Assembly: GCF_026262505.1 (NCBI RefSeq) | Contig: NC_067208.1 | Coordinates: 8,255,962 to 8,319,961, forward strand | Direction of reading: 5' to 3' | DNA length: 64,000 bases | From: Trichomonas vaginalis G3 | Lineage: Eukaryota > Parabasalia > Trichomonadida > Trichomonadidae | In this document: piece by piece, positions 36,522 through 46,140 of the stretch | Layout of the letters: each line of letters begins with the position of its first letter | Numbering within the stretch: position 1 is the stretch's first letter | Notes under the pieces: model-generated | Database searches by the model: none | Told to the model about the DNA's origin: nothing | What the model saw: the letters and a program-made list of their open reading frames with translations, nothing else | Translations under genes and position numbers: made by a program

Positions 36522-36944
36522 TTAGAACATTTCTGGGTCAATGTCAATGTTCTCTTCCTCTTTAGGAGCAAACACTGGCTTAGACTCTAAAATCTTTTTA
36601 CCCAATTTACCTTGAACTTCAACTATCTTAGACTCATAATATTCATAGTCGTCTGCTTTCTTTGGTTCATAAGGTATAACAAGTTTGTATGCTTTGCCTT
36701 CTTTAAGGTTTGAAAACCTTCTGTCAAAACTTTCTTTGACTGCTAACAAACCTTCTATGTCTAAGTCTTCAAATTTCGCACCATTTTTAGTCACAATAGC
36801 AAACTTAACTGCTGGTTCGATGTTCCAAACTTTGCTGAATGAAGACTTTTCAAAATGGTAGAAGTAAACATTCAAATATGTGAATGGGTCTAGTTCTTCT
36901 TTAAGTCCTGACATGTACTTGTTTACTGAGATGAATTTTGCCAT
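36522..36944 (-). CDS. Maverick conserved hypothetical protein, 140 aa, intact
   Basis: Start MAKFISVNKYMSGLKEELDP follows TTTTTTTATCCGATAGAAAAG. It has a compact alpha/beta body (KFAIVTKNGAKFEDLDIEG, YKLVIPYEP) and an acidic tail ending DIDPEMF. No domain is recognised; acidic C-termini are typical of single-strand DNA-binding proteins, but this is not evidence of function. It lies directly downstream of the helicase on the same strand. The copy at 13,463-13,883 is frame-disrupted. Confidence 0.6.
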   Translation of the reverse strand: MAKFISVNKYMSGLKEELDPFTYLNVYFYHFEKSSFSKVWNIEPAVKFAIVTKNGAKFEDLDIEGLLAVKESFDRRFSNLKEGKAYKLVIPYEPKKADDYEYYESKIVEVQGKLGKKILESKPVFAPKEEENIDIDPEMF

Positions 36945-36980
36945 CTTTTCTATCGGATAAAAAAATATTTTTTTTAAAAT

Positions 36981-38219
36981 TTACTCATAAAAATTTTTCT
37001 TTGTATATACACCATTCTGAACATCTAAAAGACTTTTGACATTTGCCAAGAATGTTCGTTTAGACGCTGTCATATAACCATATTCTTGACAATATTGTTT
37101 ATACGAATCGTACAATGACCTTTCATCTAAACACTCAAAGTCAGTTTCATCTATGAACAGTTCATATACACTCTTGTTTGCTTCTAACAATGTTTGTCTC
37201 TCTTCGGTATGTGGAATTTGTCTTGGATTGAACTTTGAAATATCTAATGTCATAAAGTATGAGAACAAGTGGTTGTAAAAGTCAGATGTCAAAGTTTCTG
37301 CTAAGTCGTCAAAATATTCTGTATCTTGCATATGAGAATCTGACGTTCTGACAACTACATATCTTCTGTCAGAACTTTCTAACTTCATCGGAACAGCATT
37401 GTTTGAAACCATAATGAAGTTTGCAACATTTTCACAAACTCTTTGGTCTTTATATTTTCTTTCAACAACTCCAACTTTGTCTGTTATAAGACTCTTCAAA
37501 GCATCTGAGTTTAAAACTTTTGTTGTATCTATACTTTGAAGTTCATTGCAAACTATAAGTTTCATATTCTCTATTGAGGAGTTAAACTTGCCACAGATGT
37601 TTTCTAAGTTTGTCATATTCGGGTTCGAATAGCCCTCTAACAGTTTGCACAAAATATCTGTAAAGAATGTGTTCTTACCAGTTCCTTGTTTTCCAATTAT
37701 AATGAGAGCAGTTTCATTTTTAGCACTTGGATGTTGTAAGATGTTTGCAAACCAACATAAGATATACTCATAAACCTTTTCGTTTCCATTGCATATAATT
37801 TCTTTGACATGGTCTAACCAAGCTTCTATAATATTTTCTTTCCATTCTACTTGTTCATGATTTATATTCCAGTGAAGATAGAATAGAAGTTTGGAGAAGG
37901 TGTATAGAACTTTATACCTCGAACTGAAAAAATCTTCAAGTTTTGACAATAAGATATCCCAAGCATCTAACATCTTCATGCCAACTTGTACGACTTTTAT
38001 TTTCTTAAGTTTCTGTCTACATTCTTGTTCTGAAACTATTGTTGCTTTAGGTTTGTTAAAGACTACATCCCATTCTTTCATAACATAACATTCTGGGGCA
38101 GAGTCGACATAAATGACTAAACGTTTCAAATTCTCGACTGCTTTGTTATAGTCTCGAAATGGACACATATTTCTGAATGCTTGGAAGTCATAAAAATCTG
38201 AAACATCTATTCTGTACAT
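36981..38219 (-). CDS. Maverick SF3 (D5-like) helicase, 412 aa
   Basis: This is a superfamily-3 helicase of the D5 type, which unwinds DNA for replication. Walker A is GKQGTGKN (176-183), Walker B LIVCNE (221-226) and motif C NFIMVSNN (267-274), with Arg residues in SSDRRYVVV (282-290) as the likely arginine finger. The N-terminal 120 residues lack a complete primase motif set. Residues about 98-121 are read in a shifted frame relative to 12,481-12,550, with two compensating indels, so this segment is probably wrong or altered even though the gene is open. Start MYRIDVSDF follows TTTTTATAAAA. Confidence 0.8.
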   Translation of the reverse strand: MYRIDVSDFYDFQAFRNMCPFRDYNKAVENLKRLVIYVDSAPECYVMKEWDVVFNKPKATIVSEQECRQKLKKIKVVQVGMKMLDAWDILLSKLEDFFSSRYKVLYTFSKLLFYLHWNINHEQVEWKENIIEAWLDHVKEIICNGNEKVYEYILCWFANILQHPSAKNETALIIIGKQGTGKNTFFTDILCKLLEGYSNPNMTNLENICGKFNSSIENMKLIVCNELQSIDTTKVLNSDALKSLITDKVGVVERKYKDQRVCENVANFIMVSNNAVPMKLESSDRRYVVVRTSDSHMQDTEYFDDLAETLTSDFYNHLFSYFMTLDISKFNPRQIPHTEERQTLLEANKSVYELFIDETDFECLDERSLYDSYKQYCQEYGYMTASKRTFLANVKSLLDVQNGVYTKKNFYE

Positions 38220-38246
38220 TTTTATAAAAATAAAAAAAATTTTTTT

Positions 38247-39038
38247 TTATTCTTGACTTTGTTGTTGCATTTGTTGCATTTGTTGTTCTTGAGCTATTTG
38301 TTGTTGAAGTTGTTCTTGTAATACAATACTTTCACCAGTTGCATCTTCCAATTCGAAACTTTCTGCCGTCATTGACAAATACATAGGACATAAAAGTTTT
38401 ACAGGAACAAAGTTTGCGTCAACTAATGTCAACGTTATACTTGCCAAAGTGTTTGAGTTCACTAAGGTTGAAAATTCTGCATTCGAATGAACAATAGGCA
38501 AACCAGCAGAGAAAGTATTGTTTTACGCATAAGTATCTTTTGGTCATAATAGTTTCTGTCGACATTCGAATAACACTTTGAACCTAAGTTTGAAACAATA
38601 TATAATTGGTGTGCTTAATGTCAATGAATAGACATTCCTTGTATGACACCTTTTCCTGTTATAGGAAACTGTTGGTAGTAAAAACCAGATATAAGTTTTT
38701 GTATTATAGCTCATATTGTTTATAGTAAAACTCAGTCGGACATCCAAACATAAGAAACCTGCTCTAGTTGCAGACATGTTACACCCGTCCTTAAAGTATT
38801 AAATAAGTCAACAAAACTGTTGGTGGTATATCTGAGTAAGTATCTTCAAAGGAGTATTTTTACCATTCACAACAATAAAGTCTTCTGGTGTCAAAAGAGC
38901 AAAACAGGCTTTAGTCGTCATTGTGTTTAAGGTTAGTTTACAATATCGTCCTTGAGGACTTTGTAAGTTTGTTGTTATAGAATTATATGACTCAGGGTTT
39001 TTAGTCGTAATAGTATAAACCATTATATCTTCTGCCAT
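38247..39038 (-). pseudogene. Candidate Maverick minor capsid (penton) protein, copy 2, broken
   Basis: Three segments in different frames (39,038-38,808; 38,777-38,544; 38,501-38,247) together match 11,370-12,166. Start MAEDIMVYTITTKNPESYN at 39,038 follows TTTAAATATATATAA. The C-terminal segment is FVPVKLLCPMYLSMTAESFE plus the Gln/Met-rich tail. Frame changes here (near 38,870, 38,780 and 38,525) differ from those in copy 1. The penton role is inferred from size, beta-rich composition and neighbours only. Confidence 0.45.
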
Positions 39039-39048
39039 TTATATATAT

Positions 39049-39280
39049 TTAAAAGTTTTTCTGAAAGTGGAGAAGAACTTCATCTAAACTTTCACATGGC
39101 GTTTCTTGAAGTTCTCTGTCTAAGAAGTTCAAATATTTTGTAAAGACATAGAACTTTCCTTTGTCTACACGAACAAACAAAACAGGGTCTTTCATATCGT
39201 TCAAAAGTGTGTAAAAGTCCTTTACATGAAATAAAGTCTATATTATTTTTCTTCAAACATCTTTCAAGAAGTTTTGACAT
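39049..39280 (-). pseudogene. Small Maverick gene (about 77 codons), frameshifted; absent from element 1
   Basis: Start MSKLLERCLKKNNIDFIS at 39,280 follows CTAAGTAAAA. After a frame change near 39,225 the reading continues DPVLFVRVDKGKFYVFTKYL to TAA at 39,049-39,051. In element 1 the flanking sequences TAAGTAAA and ATGGCAGA are joined directly (11,365-11,375), so the gene was deleted there. Function unknown. Confidence 0.5.
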
Positions 39281-39286
39281 TTTTAC

Positions 39287-39869
39287 TTAGCAAATAAATT
39301 TTAATGAAATGTTTGTGGTCGTCAAATATTTTTTATGACGTCTGGGAAACTATACTTTAAGTTCAACGTTTCACCTCCTTTCATAACGTATATCTTGTCA
39401 ATGACATTATATGAAACACCACAGCAACTAATGTCGGGTTCTATTTCTTTGATGTTTATATCGTCTGCCTCTGTCAAAAGTTTCAATAGTTCTTTCAAGA
39501 CTTCATGAGGTGCAATGACATATGAGTTCACTTTTACAGGGTTGTGTTCGACCAAGTTAACATTATACCTAAAGCTTGACAAATCTTCTCCTGAGTTTGA
39601 AGTTTGTCTTTCAGTTGTTGGTAGTCGTTCGAATATCTGCAACAGAACTTAAGTCTCTGCTAACTTCAGGATATGTTGGTTGTTCTTTTACAGGAACAAT
39701 TGTTATACCATCTTTGTCTTCGTATGGTTTCCCCACTTCAACATCTCTGTCTTTGACATTGACAACAACACTTTGACTGTTTGTTTGAGTTGGTGAATTT
39801 TAACTTCACATCTGCCACCGCCATTAAACCTTTTGAAACACTCACGCTTCTATTTTTCGGAAATGACAT
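39287..39869 (-). pseudogene. Maverick conserved hypothetical protein (MSFPKNRS family), copy 2, broken
   Basis: Matches 10,782-11,365. The start at 39,869 is shared in the divergent 18-bp promoter with 39,888. Frame changes near 39,800, 39,655 and 39,570 break it; the C-terminal frame (39,642-39,322) is open with APHEVLKELLKLLTEADD. The original stop is probably TAA at 39,287-39,289. Confidence 0.55.
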
Positions 39870-39887
39870 TTTACTTAGAATAAAAAG

Positions 39888-40312
39888 ATGGACGTATTCG
39901 AGTATCTCTTCGAATTGAAGCAGAACAAAGTTTACACACACAAACAAACAATACACAATACATTGACAGAATAGTTCTTTATACAAACAATGGTAAATGT
40001 TATAGAATAGCAGTCTTTTGCTGAACCTAAATATTTTCAGAAAGCAAAGAAAGTTGGTATAACTGAAATGGTGAAAGTTCTTGACGTTGACAAAAATATA
40101 ACAACAAAACTTACAGATATTTCTAAAGGTAAGTTTATCTTACAATATTATGTCAAAACTGGCGTACTGTCAATATTGACGGAGAGAAGTCAGTTCAAGA
40201 ACAACTTACTGACCTGCTGCCAAAATCTGCTCGATGGAAGCTGTCGTTTATGCCAATCTGAGGAGCCCCAGCAGGTTTCATCGAACGAATCTTCAAAGAG
40301 CATCTTCCGTGA
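39888..40312 (+). pseudogene. Maverick 139-aa hypothetical protein, copy 2, broken
   Basis: Starts ATGGACGTATTCGAGTATCT at 39,888 and is the counterpart of the intact 10,344-10,763. Indels near 39,945, 40,015 and 40,190 shift the frame. It ends in TGA at 40,310-40,312, overlapping the capsid gene's 3' end as in element 1. Confidence 0.6.
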
Positions 40313-41815
40313 AAAGTGCTATTGGTTTTGTAAACTTCTTTGCTCTCAGTTCATCTGGACCGTCTCTGTCACCAGTATATTGTATTTGAACTGTACCAAC
40401 AGTTGAAATACCACCATAAAGTCTTCTTGAGTCAGCAAATGGAATGCCAAGCCAAAAGTTTGAACGGTCTCCATTTGTATATTGAGTTTTTTGACCTCCT
40501 GTATGAGTCCATACTTTCACATATGGCATAATAGAACTTTGCATTTCAGGGTTAATGGTTTGTTGTGAAGTTGTTGTTAAAGTTCATAGCATCTAATGTC
40601 AAGTTGTATGACCTCAATATCCTCAACTGTAGAATATTCTTCTCTTGGATAATATTTGCCATCTATGTTTATATGATATTTAATACCAGGGTTGTAGAAA
40701 CAAGAATAGTCATTTATAGTTCGTCTGAACAGTACAAACATAGTATCTGCATGTTTCATTGCAGTTGTTAAAGCAATATCTGTTCTTGCAACCTGGGTCA
40801 GCACTTTGGTTTCCAACTTCACCTGCAAAGTCTTGACAGATATTTGGTGTATAGGGAACATAAGTGGAACTGCAATATATTTGGCAGCTAAAGCATTTGA
40901 AAATATCTGGGTCCAACATATAGACTGCAAGTCTGCTTTCTATTCTCTTGCATTCAAACTTTTCGCATGTAAACTTAACTGGGTCCCAAGCAGTTCCAGC
41001 AGCATTGAAATAATAGTTTACTTCATTGTTGAGGTTTGAGAAACCAAAGTCTAAGTCAACTTTGTCTTTGCAAAATTCGGCGAATGACGTTTGATTTGTT
41101 CCCTTTACGTCTGTAATAGTGAATGGGTCTTGTGTTGGTGCAATGACTAAGTTTTTTTGCTTGGAGTAAGTTCGATAGAAATTTTTCCTGCCCAGTTTGG
41201 CAAGTATCTTAAAAACCTGAAGATGAGGAAAGATGACAAAGGAACTCTAAGTTTCAGTTTTACTTTGGTTACTGCTGCTGCAGTTTGTCCAGAAAGGTTA
41301 ACATAAACTCCTGGAACGTTAGGGTCAAGTCTTCTTATTTTCTCAATATTTGCATACTGGTCTGTTTGTTCTCTAGCTTGTGGTTGTACTGAGTTTCTCA
41401 AAGCGAACCATTCATAGTTTGCCCATGTTACTGTTTGAACTAAGTCAGAGTTAGAATATATCTTATATCCCATGAAATTCTGAGCATATTGGTATCCGAC
41501 ATAGAAAATTCCATTGCAACCTTTCTTGTCAGACAACTTGGCAGAAGGTTTTATTTCAATGTCTTGTTCCACGTATAAGAATGAGTTGTCAATAGAAATA
41601 ATATGAAACCTGTCGCAAGCAATATCTACTGTTGTTGAAGAACCTTCTCCAAACTCACCTACGTTTCCATAAGAAACAGCAGTTGTATATTCGTAAGTTC
41701 CAGGAACTATTTCTGACCTTCTAATGGCATTGTCGCATTCGTTATACCATTCGGAAACATTTCCGTTCATGGCATCCAAAACTGTTGGCGTTATATTGAG
41801 CGGCGTACATTTCAT
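40293..41815 (-). pseudogene. Maverick major capsid protein (double-jelly-roll family), broken
   Basis: About 507 codons. The N-terminal frame 41,815-41,147 is open: MKCTPLNITPTVLDAMNGNV, then IISIDNSFLYVEQDIEIKPS, a strand pattern typical of the first jelly roll, and FRFLRYLPNWAGKISIELTP. The rest (41,146-40,293) runs in changing frames with Cys-rich CKRIESRLAVYMLDPDIF and CFSCQIYCSS, and the C-terminus identical to 10,000-10,363. It forms the virion shell in the family's predicted life cycle. Breaks lie near 41,147, 40,920, 40,700 and 40,580. The start follows TATTTTTACCCATATGAA. Confidence 0.65.
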
Positions 41816-41877
41816 ATGGGTAAAAATATAGAATAGTTGGATTTATGTGTCATAATAGAACCCACTCGGACGAAGCT

Positions 41878-43403
41878 TTACTTTCTTCCTGACTGAGTTT
41901 TTAACTCTTCTTTTCCTTCATTGCCACTACTTTCACTAGATGAAGTTACTTCTTCACTACTTTCACTTTGTTCTACTCTTCTCTTCTTCTTTGGTGTCGC
42001 TTTTGGTAACTTGCCCTCTGCTTCAAGTTGTTGCATCTTTGCCTCATGTTCACCTAGTATGTTGTAAATTTTCCATGTCCTTTTTGCCTTTGGGCTCTGG
42101 TCGCCCATCTCAGGTAACCTATATCCTAGAAAGATTTCGTCATAGTTTGTATTTGAGTCTTCGCGTATTGTTTGCATGACTCTTTCCTGAGTTTCCGGTT
42201 CAAGCTCTTCAAACAGAGCTTGTCCATATGGAATAAGCTCGTTTCCAAATATATGTTTTTGTAGCCATTCTGGTTTTCTTTCCATGTTACCAATAATATC
42301 TTTTGTGAATGGGAAAGCTTTTACCCAATGTTTCAGTCTTGCGTCATTTATTTCTGTAGTTGGTTTTATTTGTCAAGGAACATGTTTTTCAATACTAACA
42401 TTTCATTTGGTACTGTCCATTTGAGTTTTCTTAAATATTCATCCCTTCTCAGTTCATTGTCTGCAAAGTAAGTTTTTATGACATTTTGTAAACTTTCGTT
42501 TGCAAGGTCATGTACAATAGGTTCTCTTCCTTCTATCTCCCTAACTTTCTTTCTAAACTCTTCACCAAATATACCATCTCTATGGTTCTGTGTAGTTCTT
42601 TGAGATAAATGTTCTAGAACGTCAGGTGTTATATTTCCATCAGCCATGTTCATTTCATACTGGTCCAAAATATCTGCATGTTTCATATCTTTCAATGGCA
42701 TTAAAGCCGCGCTGAAAATACCAGCTATATCTGGTTCACCATTCACTTCCATTGCGTCTACAACTTCTTGGAATTGTGGTTGTAAGTTTATGAACCACCT
42801 ATCCGGATTAGCTTTATGACCCCATCTCATTGTAGTTCCATAGTCTGCAGAAACAAAAGTAGGTTGTTTCCATATTGGTTAGGTTCTGAATGAACTTTAA
42901 ACAATGTTTCATTTCTATATGCTTTGTTGAAATTTAACCTTTTATTTTCACCGAGTTCAGCCAAAGATTGAACGTTATATGGTCGTAAGTAAAAAGGATT
43001 GTTGTATTTGCGTACATTTTCTTTCAGTACTTCCATTCTATGCTGAATATTTTCATCTGATGTTGGAGTCTTTTGTATGTCGGCGAACATTTTTCGATAT
43101 TCTTCTACTATGTCAGCTGAATTTTTCTTAGACTCTTGGAAAGATTCCATATTCTCCGCATACTCTTGTTGAGGGTCAAGATTTTTCGGCTGTTCCAAAT
43201 CTTCATCTAGTTCTGTGAAGTTAGTTTCCAAAGGAGGGACTTGTTCGTTTCCTTCAGGCTCTTCTAGCTGTTGTTGCTGAACTATTTCTTCCATGTCTGG
43301 TTGTATCTGAACTTCTTCTGTGGAGTTTCTTGTACCTCATCTGCTGGCATTTCATATATTCCGAGACCGTTTTTAAACAAGTTCCCTATTTAAGCCATCC
43401 GCA
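41878..43403 (-). pseudogene. Large Maverick protein (about 500 codons), frameshifted into several pieces
   Basis: Four open pieces on the minus strand (start MNADGLNREL near 43,403; 43,294-42,827; 42,830-42,366; about 42,350-41,878) follow each other with small frame jumps and no leader boxes between them, which indicates one original gene. Features in order: acidic Gln/Glu-rich N-terminus, NNPFYLRPYNVQSLAELGEN, DYGTTMRWGHKANPDRWFIN, a helical middle, KHWVKAFPFTKDIIGN, and a Ser/Glu-rich tail with KKKRR. It lies directly upstream of the capsid gene on the same strand, so a virion or maturation role is likely but unproven. No protease motif was found. Confidence 0.5.
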
Positions 43404-43433
43404 TTCATAACCCTTTCTTCTTTCGTTCCGTCT

Positions 43434-43715
43434 CTATTTTTTTACGCGTTTCATGAAGATAGTTGAATTATCATTTATCTCTGACACCAAATATCTCGGA
43501 GTAAATTCAGTCATGTCATTTGGATGATATGCTATTAAATCATATCCCTTAGCGAGCTTGTATTTTCCAGGTTTGAAATTATATCCCATTTGGTGCTGAA
43601 CCATAAAGCTAAATAGGTTCGGGTCAGTATTTCCTTCCTTGAACTTTCTAATAGCTTCTTTATATCTGTCACTAAAGTCAAGAGTATCTGGGTAACCATA
43701 GTCTTCCTTAAGCAT
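43434..43715 (-). CDS. Maverick hypothetical protein, 93 aa
   Basis: Starts MLKEDYGYPDTLDFSDRYKE and ends IFMKRVKK. It looks like a small folded domain (FMVQHQMGYNFKPGKYKLAK, YLVSEINDNSTIFM). The start lies two bases after the stop of the preceding gene (43,718-44,479), as in an operon-like tight array. Function not recognised. Confidence 0.5.
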   Translation of the reverse strand: MLKEDYGYPDTLDFSDRYKEAIRKFKEGNTDPNLFSFMVQHQMGYNFKPGKYKLAKGYDLIAYHPNDMTEFTPRYLVSEINDNSTIFMKRVKK

Positions 43716-43717
43716 TT

Positions 43718-44479
43718 TTAAGAATTCTTGGTTTCCTTGTTCTCTACTTCTTTTATGTCCTTGCTCTGTTTGTGGTGCAGTGTTTTGAACTGTTGGTTGT
43801 GGTGCAGTGTTTTGAACTGTTGGTTGTGGTGCAGTGTTTTGAACTGTTGGTTGTGGTGCTGGATTTGAACTGTTGGTTGTGGTGCAGTGTTTTGAACTGT
43901 TGGTTGTTGTGTTGGTTGTTGTGTTGGTTTTGGTGCATGCCTGTGTCTGTGTCCATGTGACGATGTAAATGTTTTAGGTAGTCCTGGTGCAGGTGCTTCT
44001 CTTGGAGGGTTTGGTGGTATATAAGTTCCACCAGCTGGCACATACGTTCCATCTGCAGCATAATGTCCTACCTGACTTTTCGTTCTTAAGAAAGCATTTA
44101 CTAGGTCTGTTTTGGTCTGTTGTAACTCTTTTTCTTGACTTTCCACAACAGTTGCTCTAACGGCGTCATAGGCACTTTGAACTGCCTGTCTCGTTGCTGC
44201 ATCTGTTATTTTCGTCATATTTTGTGCTACTTCTCTTAACTCGTTGTCGAAACCTTCAGACTTCAGTTTCTTTCCAGATGAGAAGTCGTTCACTAGTTTC
44301 ACCTTACTATGAAGAGCTTCGAAGGCGTTCTTAAAGTCAGCATTCATTAAAGCTTCATTTGAACTGTCTTCATCCGCTTGTATTTTTGTCCTTATTGACC
44401 CTATAAGTTGGGCTGCTTTAGCGTTGGCTTGGGCATCTAACCAGTCATTATTAGCTTTTATATATTCTGCGCTTTTCAT
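43718..44479 (-). CDS. Maverick coiled-coil protein with Pro/Gln/His-rich tail, 253 aa
   Basis: Starts MKSAEYIKANNDWLDAQANA and is helical to about residue 140. A Pro/Gly stretch (PAGGTYIPPNPPREAPAPGL) and a His/Gln tail follow, built from a 27-bp repeat (43,770-43,910). One repeat unit is short by a few bases, which flips the tail from a TAPQPTVQN reading to HHNQQFKTL, so the last 40 residues are probably a frameshift product. Its ATG overlaps the previous stop (ATGA at 44,476-44,479). Structural virion role possible (inference). Confidence 0.5.
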   Translation of the reverse strand: MKSAEYIKANNDWLDAQANAKAAQLIGSIRTKIQADEDSSNEALMNADFKNAFEALHSKVKLVNDFSSGKKLKSEGFDNELREVAQNMTKITDAATRQAVQSAYDAVRATVVESQEKELQQTKTDLVNAFLRTKSQVGHYAADGTYVPAGGTYIPPNPPREAPAPGLPKTFTSSHGHRHRHAPKPTQQPTQQPTVQNTAPQPTVQIQHHNQQFKTLHHNQQFKTLHHNQQFKTLHHKQSKDIKEVENKETKNS

Positions 44480-45185
44480 TGCTTTTGCATGGCTGCGTCG
44501 TTATTTTTACTTTCTTGTGCTAAGTTTTCATACTGTACGGTTTGGTTTTGCAACTGTAAAAGTTTTTCTGCCTTTACATTTGCTTCAACTTCTTTTTTAT
44601 ACTCATCGCTATCCATATATGTCTTCAGGGCTTTTTGTTTTATTTCTTCATCTTTCAGTACTTTATATTGAGTAGTATGGTTTTTCAAATTTATAACATC
44701 TTGTTCCATTTTTGCTACTTCTGCTGCTTTTTCTGACACTTTTTTCGCATATTCCTCTGTACTTAGTTCTTTCAGTTGTTCTTTTTTTTCTCTCTTTTAA
44801 CTCATTGAGTTTCTTTGTGTGTCTGTCATATTCTAGTTTCTTTTCGTTTTCACTTATTTGTTTCTGTATGTCTATGTTTGACTTTTTGACATCTGTTATT
44901 TGATTTTTTGAGTGAACTCAAATTCATTTGACTTTGAGGGTTATAAGCTGTTCCGTCTGCAGCTCCACCATAGCCTGCCATTTTCGCTAAAAGTGCCGCT
45001 CTTAAACCTCCACTCTGTGCACCAATAACTCGGCTTAAAAGCATAGGGTTGCTTGACATTTGTTGCAACATAGTGGGGTCATTCATCATTTGTTGTTGCA
45101 ACTGTTGTTGTGGTGTCAGTTTTACTATTGGATGTTTCAATGCTCCCTTCCTCTTACGTATATTCTTACGTAGCTTACGTGGCAT
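44476..45185 (-). pseudogene. Maverick basic/coiled-coil protein, two frameshifts in A runs
   Basis: Start MPRKLRKNIRKRKGALKHP (45,185) is a basic N-terminus like that of DNA-binding virion proteins. It continues with Gln/Met-rich QQQLQQQMMNDPTMLQQMSS and Gly/Ala-rich AALLAKMAGYGGAADG, then a long coiled coil. The frame changes near 44,905 and 44,790, each in an A homopolymer, and the last frame (44,739-44,476) is open with KVLKDEEIKQKALKTYMDSD. This is the first gene at the capsid-side end of the element. Confidence 0.5.
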
Positions 45186-45400
45186 TTTAAGTGAAGTTAA
45201 AAAGCGGTTTTTGACAGATGTTTATATGACACTATTTGTTCAGCACAAAAAACTACTCGGTCAAAGTGTTGTCAGTTTTGTAAAATAACCATCCTATCTC
45301 ATTCTATAAGGGGGAAAGTCTTCTCAAAGTATACTTCCTTGGAACGCCCGTAACTTTTCCTGTAGCGACGATAGACCCTTACTTGTCCGGACAAAGTTAT
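45186..45400. other. Subterminal non-coding region of Maverick 2
   Basis: This contains the promoter side of the 45,185 gene, then about 200 bp with no supported gene. It is more GC-rich (CTTGGAACGCCCGTAAC, GTAGCGACGATAGACC) than the rest. Confidence 0.4.
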
Positions 45401-45477
45401 ACTAAACATCTTCAGGGCTAGAGGGCACGAAGTGCCTGGAGGCCCCACTACCTTTTTTTTTTTTTTTTTTTTTTTTT
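45401..45477. repeat. Maverick 2 terminus (terminal repeat with hairpin and poly-T)
   Basis: TTATACTAAACATCTTCAGG, then GGCACGAAGTGCCTGGAGG and CCCCACTACC, then 25 Ts; this matches 28,426-28,504. The stem GGCAC-GAA-GTGCC is constant while the flanking bases differ in matched fashion (TAGAG/TGGAG here, TAGAA/TGGAA there). The poly-T beyond ACC is present at both ends, so it belongs to the element rather than to the target. Confidence 0.7.
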
Positions 45478-46140
45478 CTGTTGTTGCTTTTGATTATCAA
45501 GTAGCCAAGTTCATGACAAATTACTGCCCATCAATTATAAATTGACCGACGATTACCATGTATTCATAAATCAGTTGAAGAAAGAACTAATAAATGAATA
45601 CATCGAGTTTATCGTATCACCGTATGAATCTGATTCACAATTATCATATCTTGCAAGAACAAGATACGTTGATTGTGTTTTAGTATCAAACAGTTATTTA
45701 ATTTCATATCTAACACCATTAATACTATACAAACTTTATGATTCGTTACAAGTTACTTGAAATAGATACCAATATTTCATAACTTTTCATAAATTAACAC
45801 ACAACAACTTTAGAACTCTTTGTATATTCATTTGATGTAACTATTCACCATCAATTACAAATCTTTCTCTGAAACCATCTCTTAAACTCATTTTATAATA
45901 CGAAAATTCAACAAATGTAATTATTTCTTCTAGATCTAACTAAAAGAATACATAATTTCCATACAAATTCTAATACATGTTTAACATTGCATTCAAAACA
46001 TTCTTTTATCCTCTTTCATATGATCCAATAACAGAACCATTAATTTTTTTTCATTCAGAATCTCCATAAGAACACAACTTTTTTATAATCATACATTGCT
46101 GTAGATATACTTAAACATCTTGTTCAAGCAACGTATATTT
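45478..46140 (+). repeat. Conserved ~0.75-kb block, copy 3, interrupted by Maverick 2
   Basis: From GTTGTTGCTTTTGATTATCAA onward this matches copies at 100-935 and 6,849-7,640, including an open frame IKNQ-like NQLKKELINEYIEFIVSPYE (to 45,760). The 5' part of the block is missing because the Maverick ends inside it. Homology stops at CTTGTTCAA near 46,131, the same point where the other copies diverge. Confidence 0.6.

Larger units (their letters stand above)
33685..45477. mobile_element. Maverick/Polinton element 2 (left end truncated, inverted relative to element 1)
   Basis: This spans from the truncated 3' end of the 304-residue gene to the capsid-side terminus with 25 Ts. The order is: 304-aa remnant, KilA-N/T5orf172, KilA-N 1 remnant, ATPase, two small genes, helicase, penton candidate, three small genes, capsid, then five coiled-coil or low-complexity genes. 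Polymerase, integrase, fibre and methyltransferase are absent, so it cannot move on its own. The ATPase-to-capsid block is nearly identical to 9,997-15,268. Its right end lies inside the third conserved-block copy. Confidence 0.85.

Noticed and set aside
33685-45185. Adenovirus-type cysteine protease expected in Mavericks
   Set aside because: I looked for the His...Asp/Glu...Gln...Cys order and an HW motif in all unassigned Maverick frames here and in element 1. KHWVKAFPF in 41,878-43,403 has HW but no following catalytic Cys pattern, so no protease is called.
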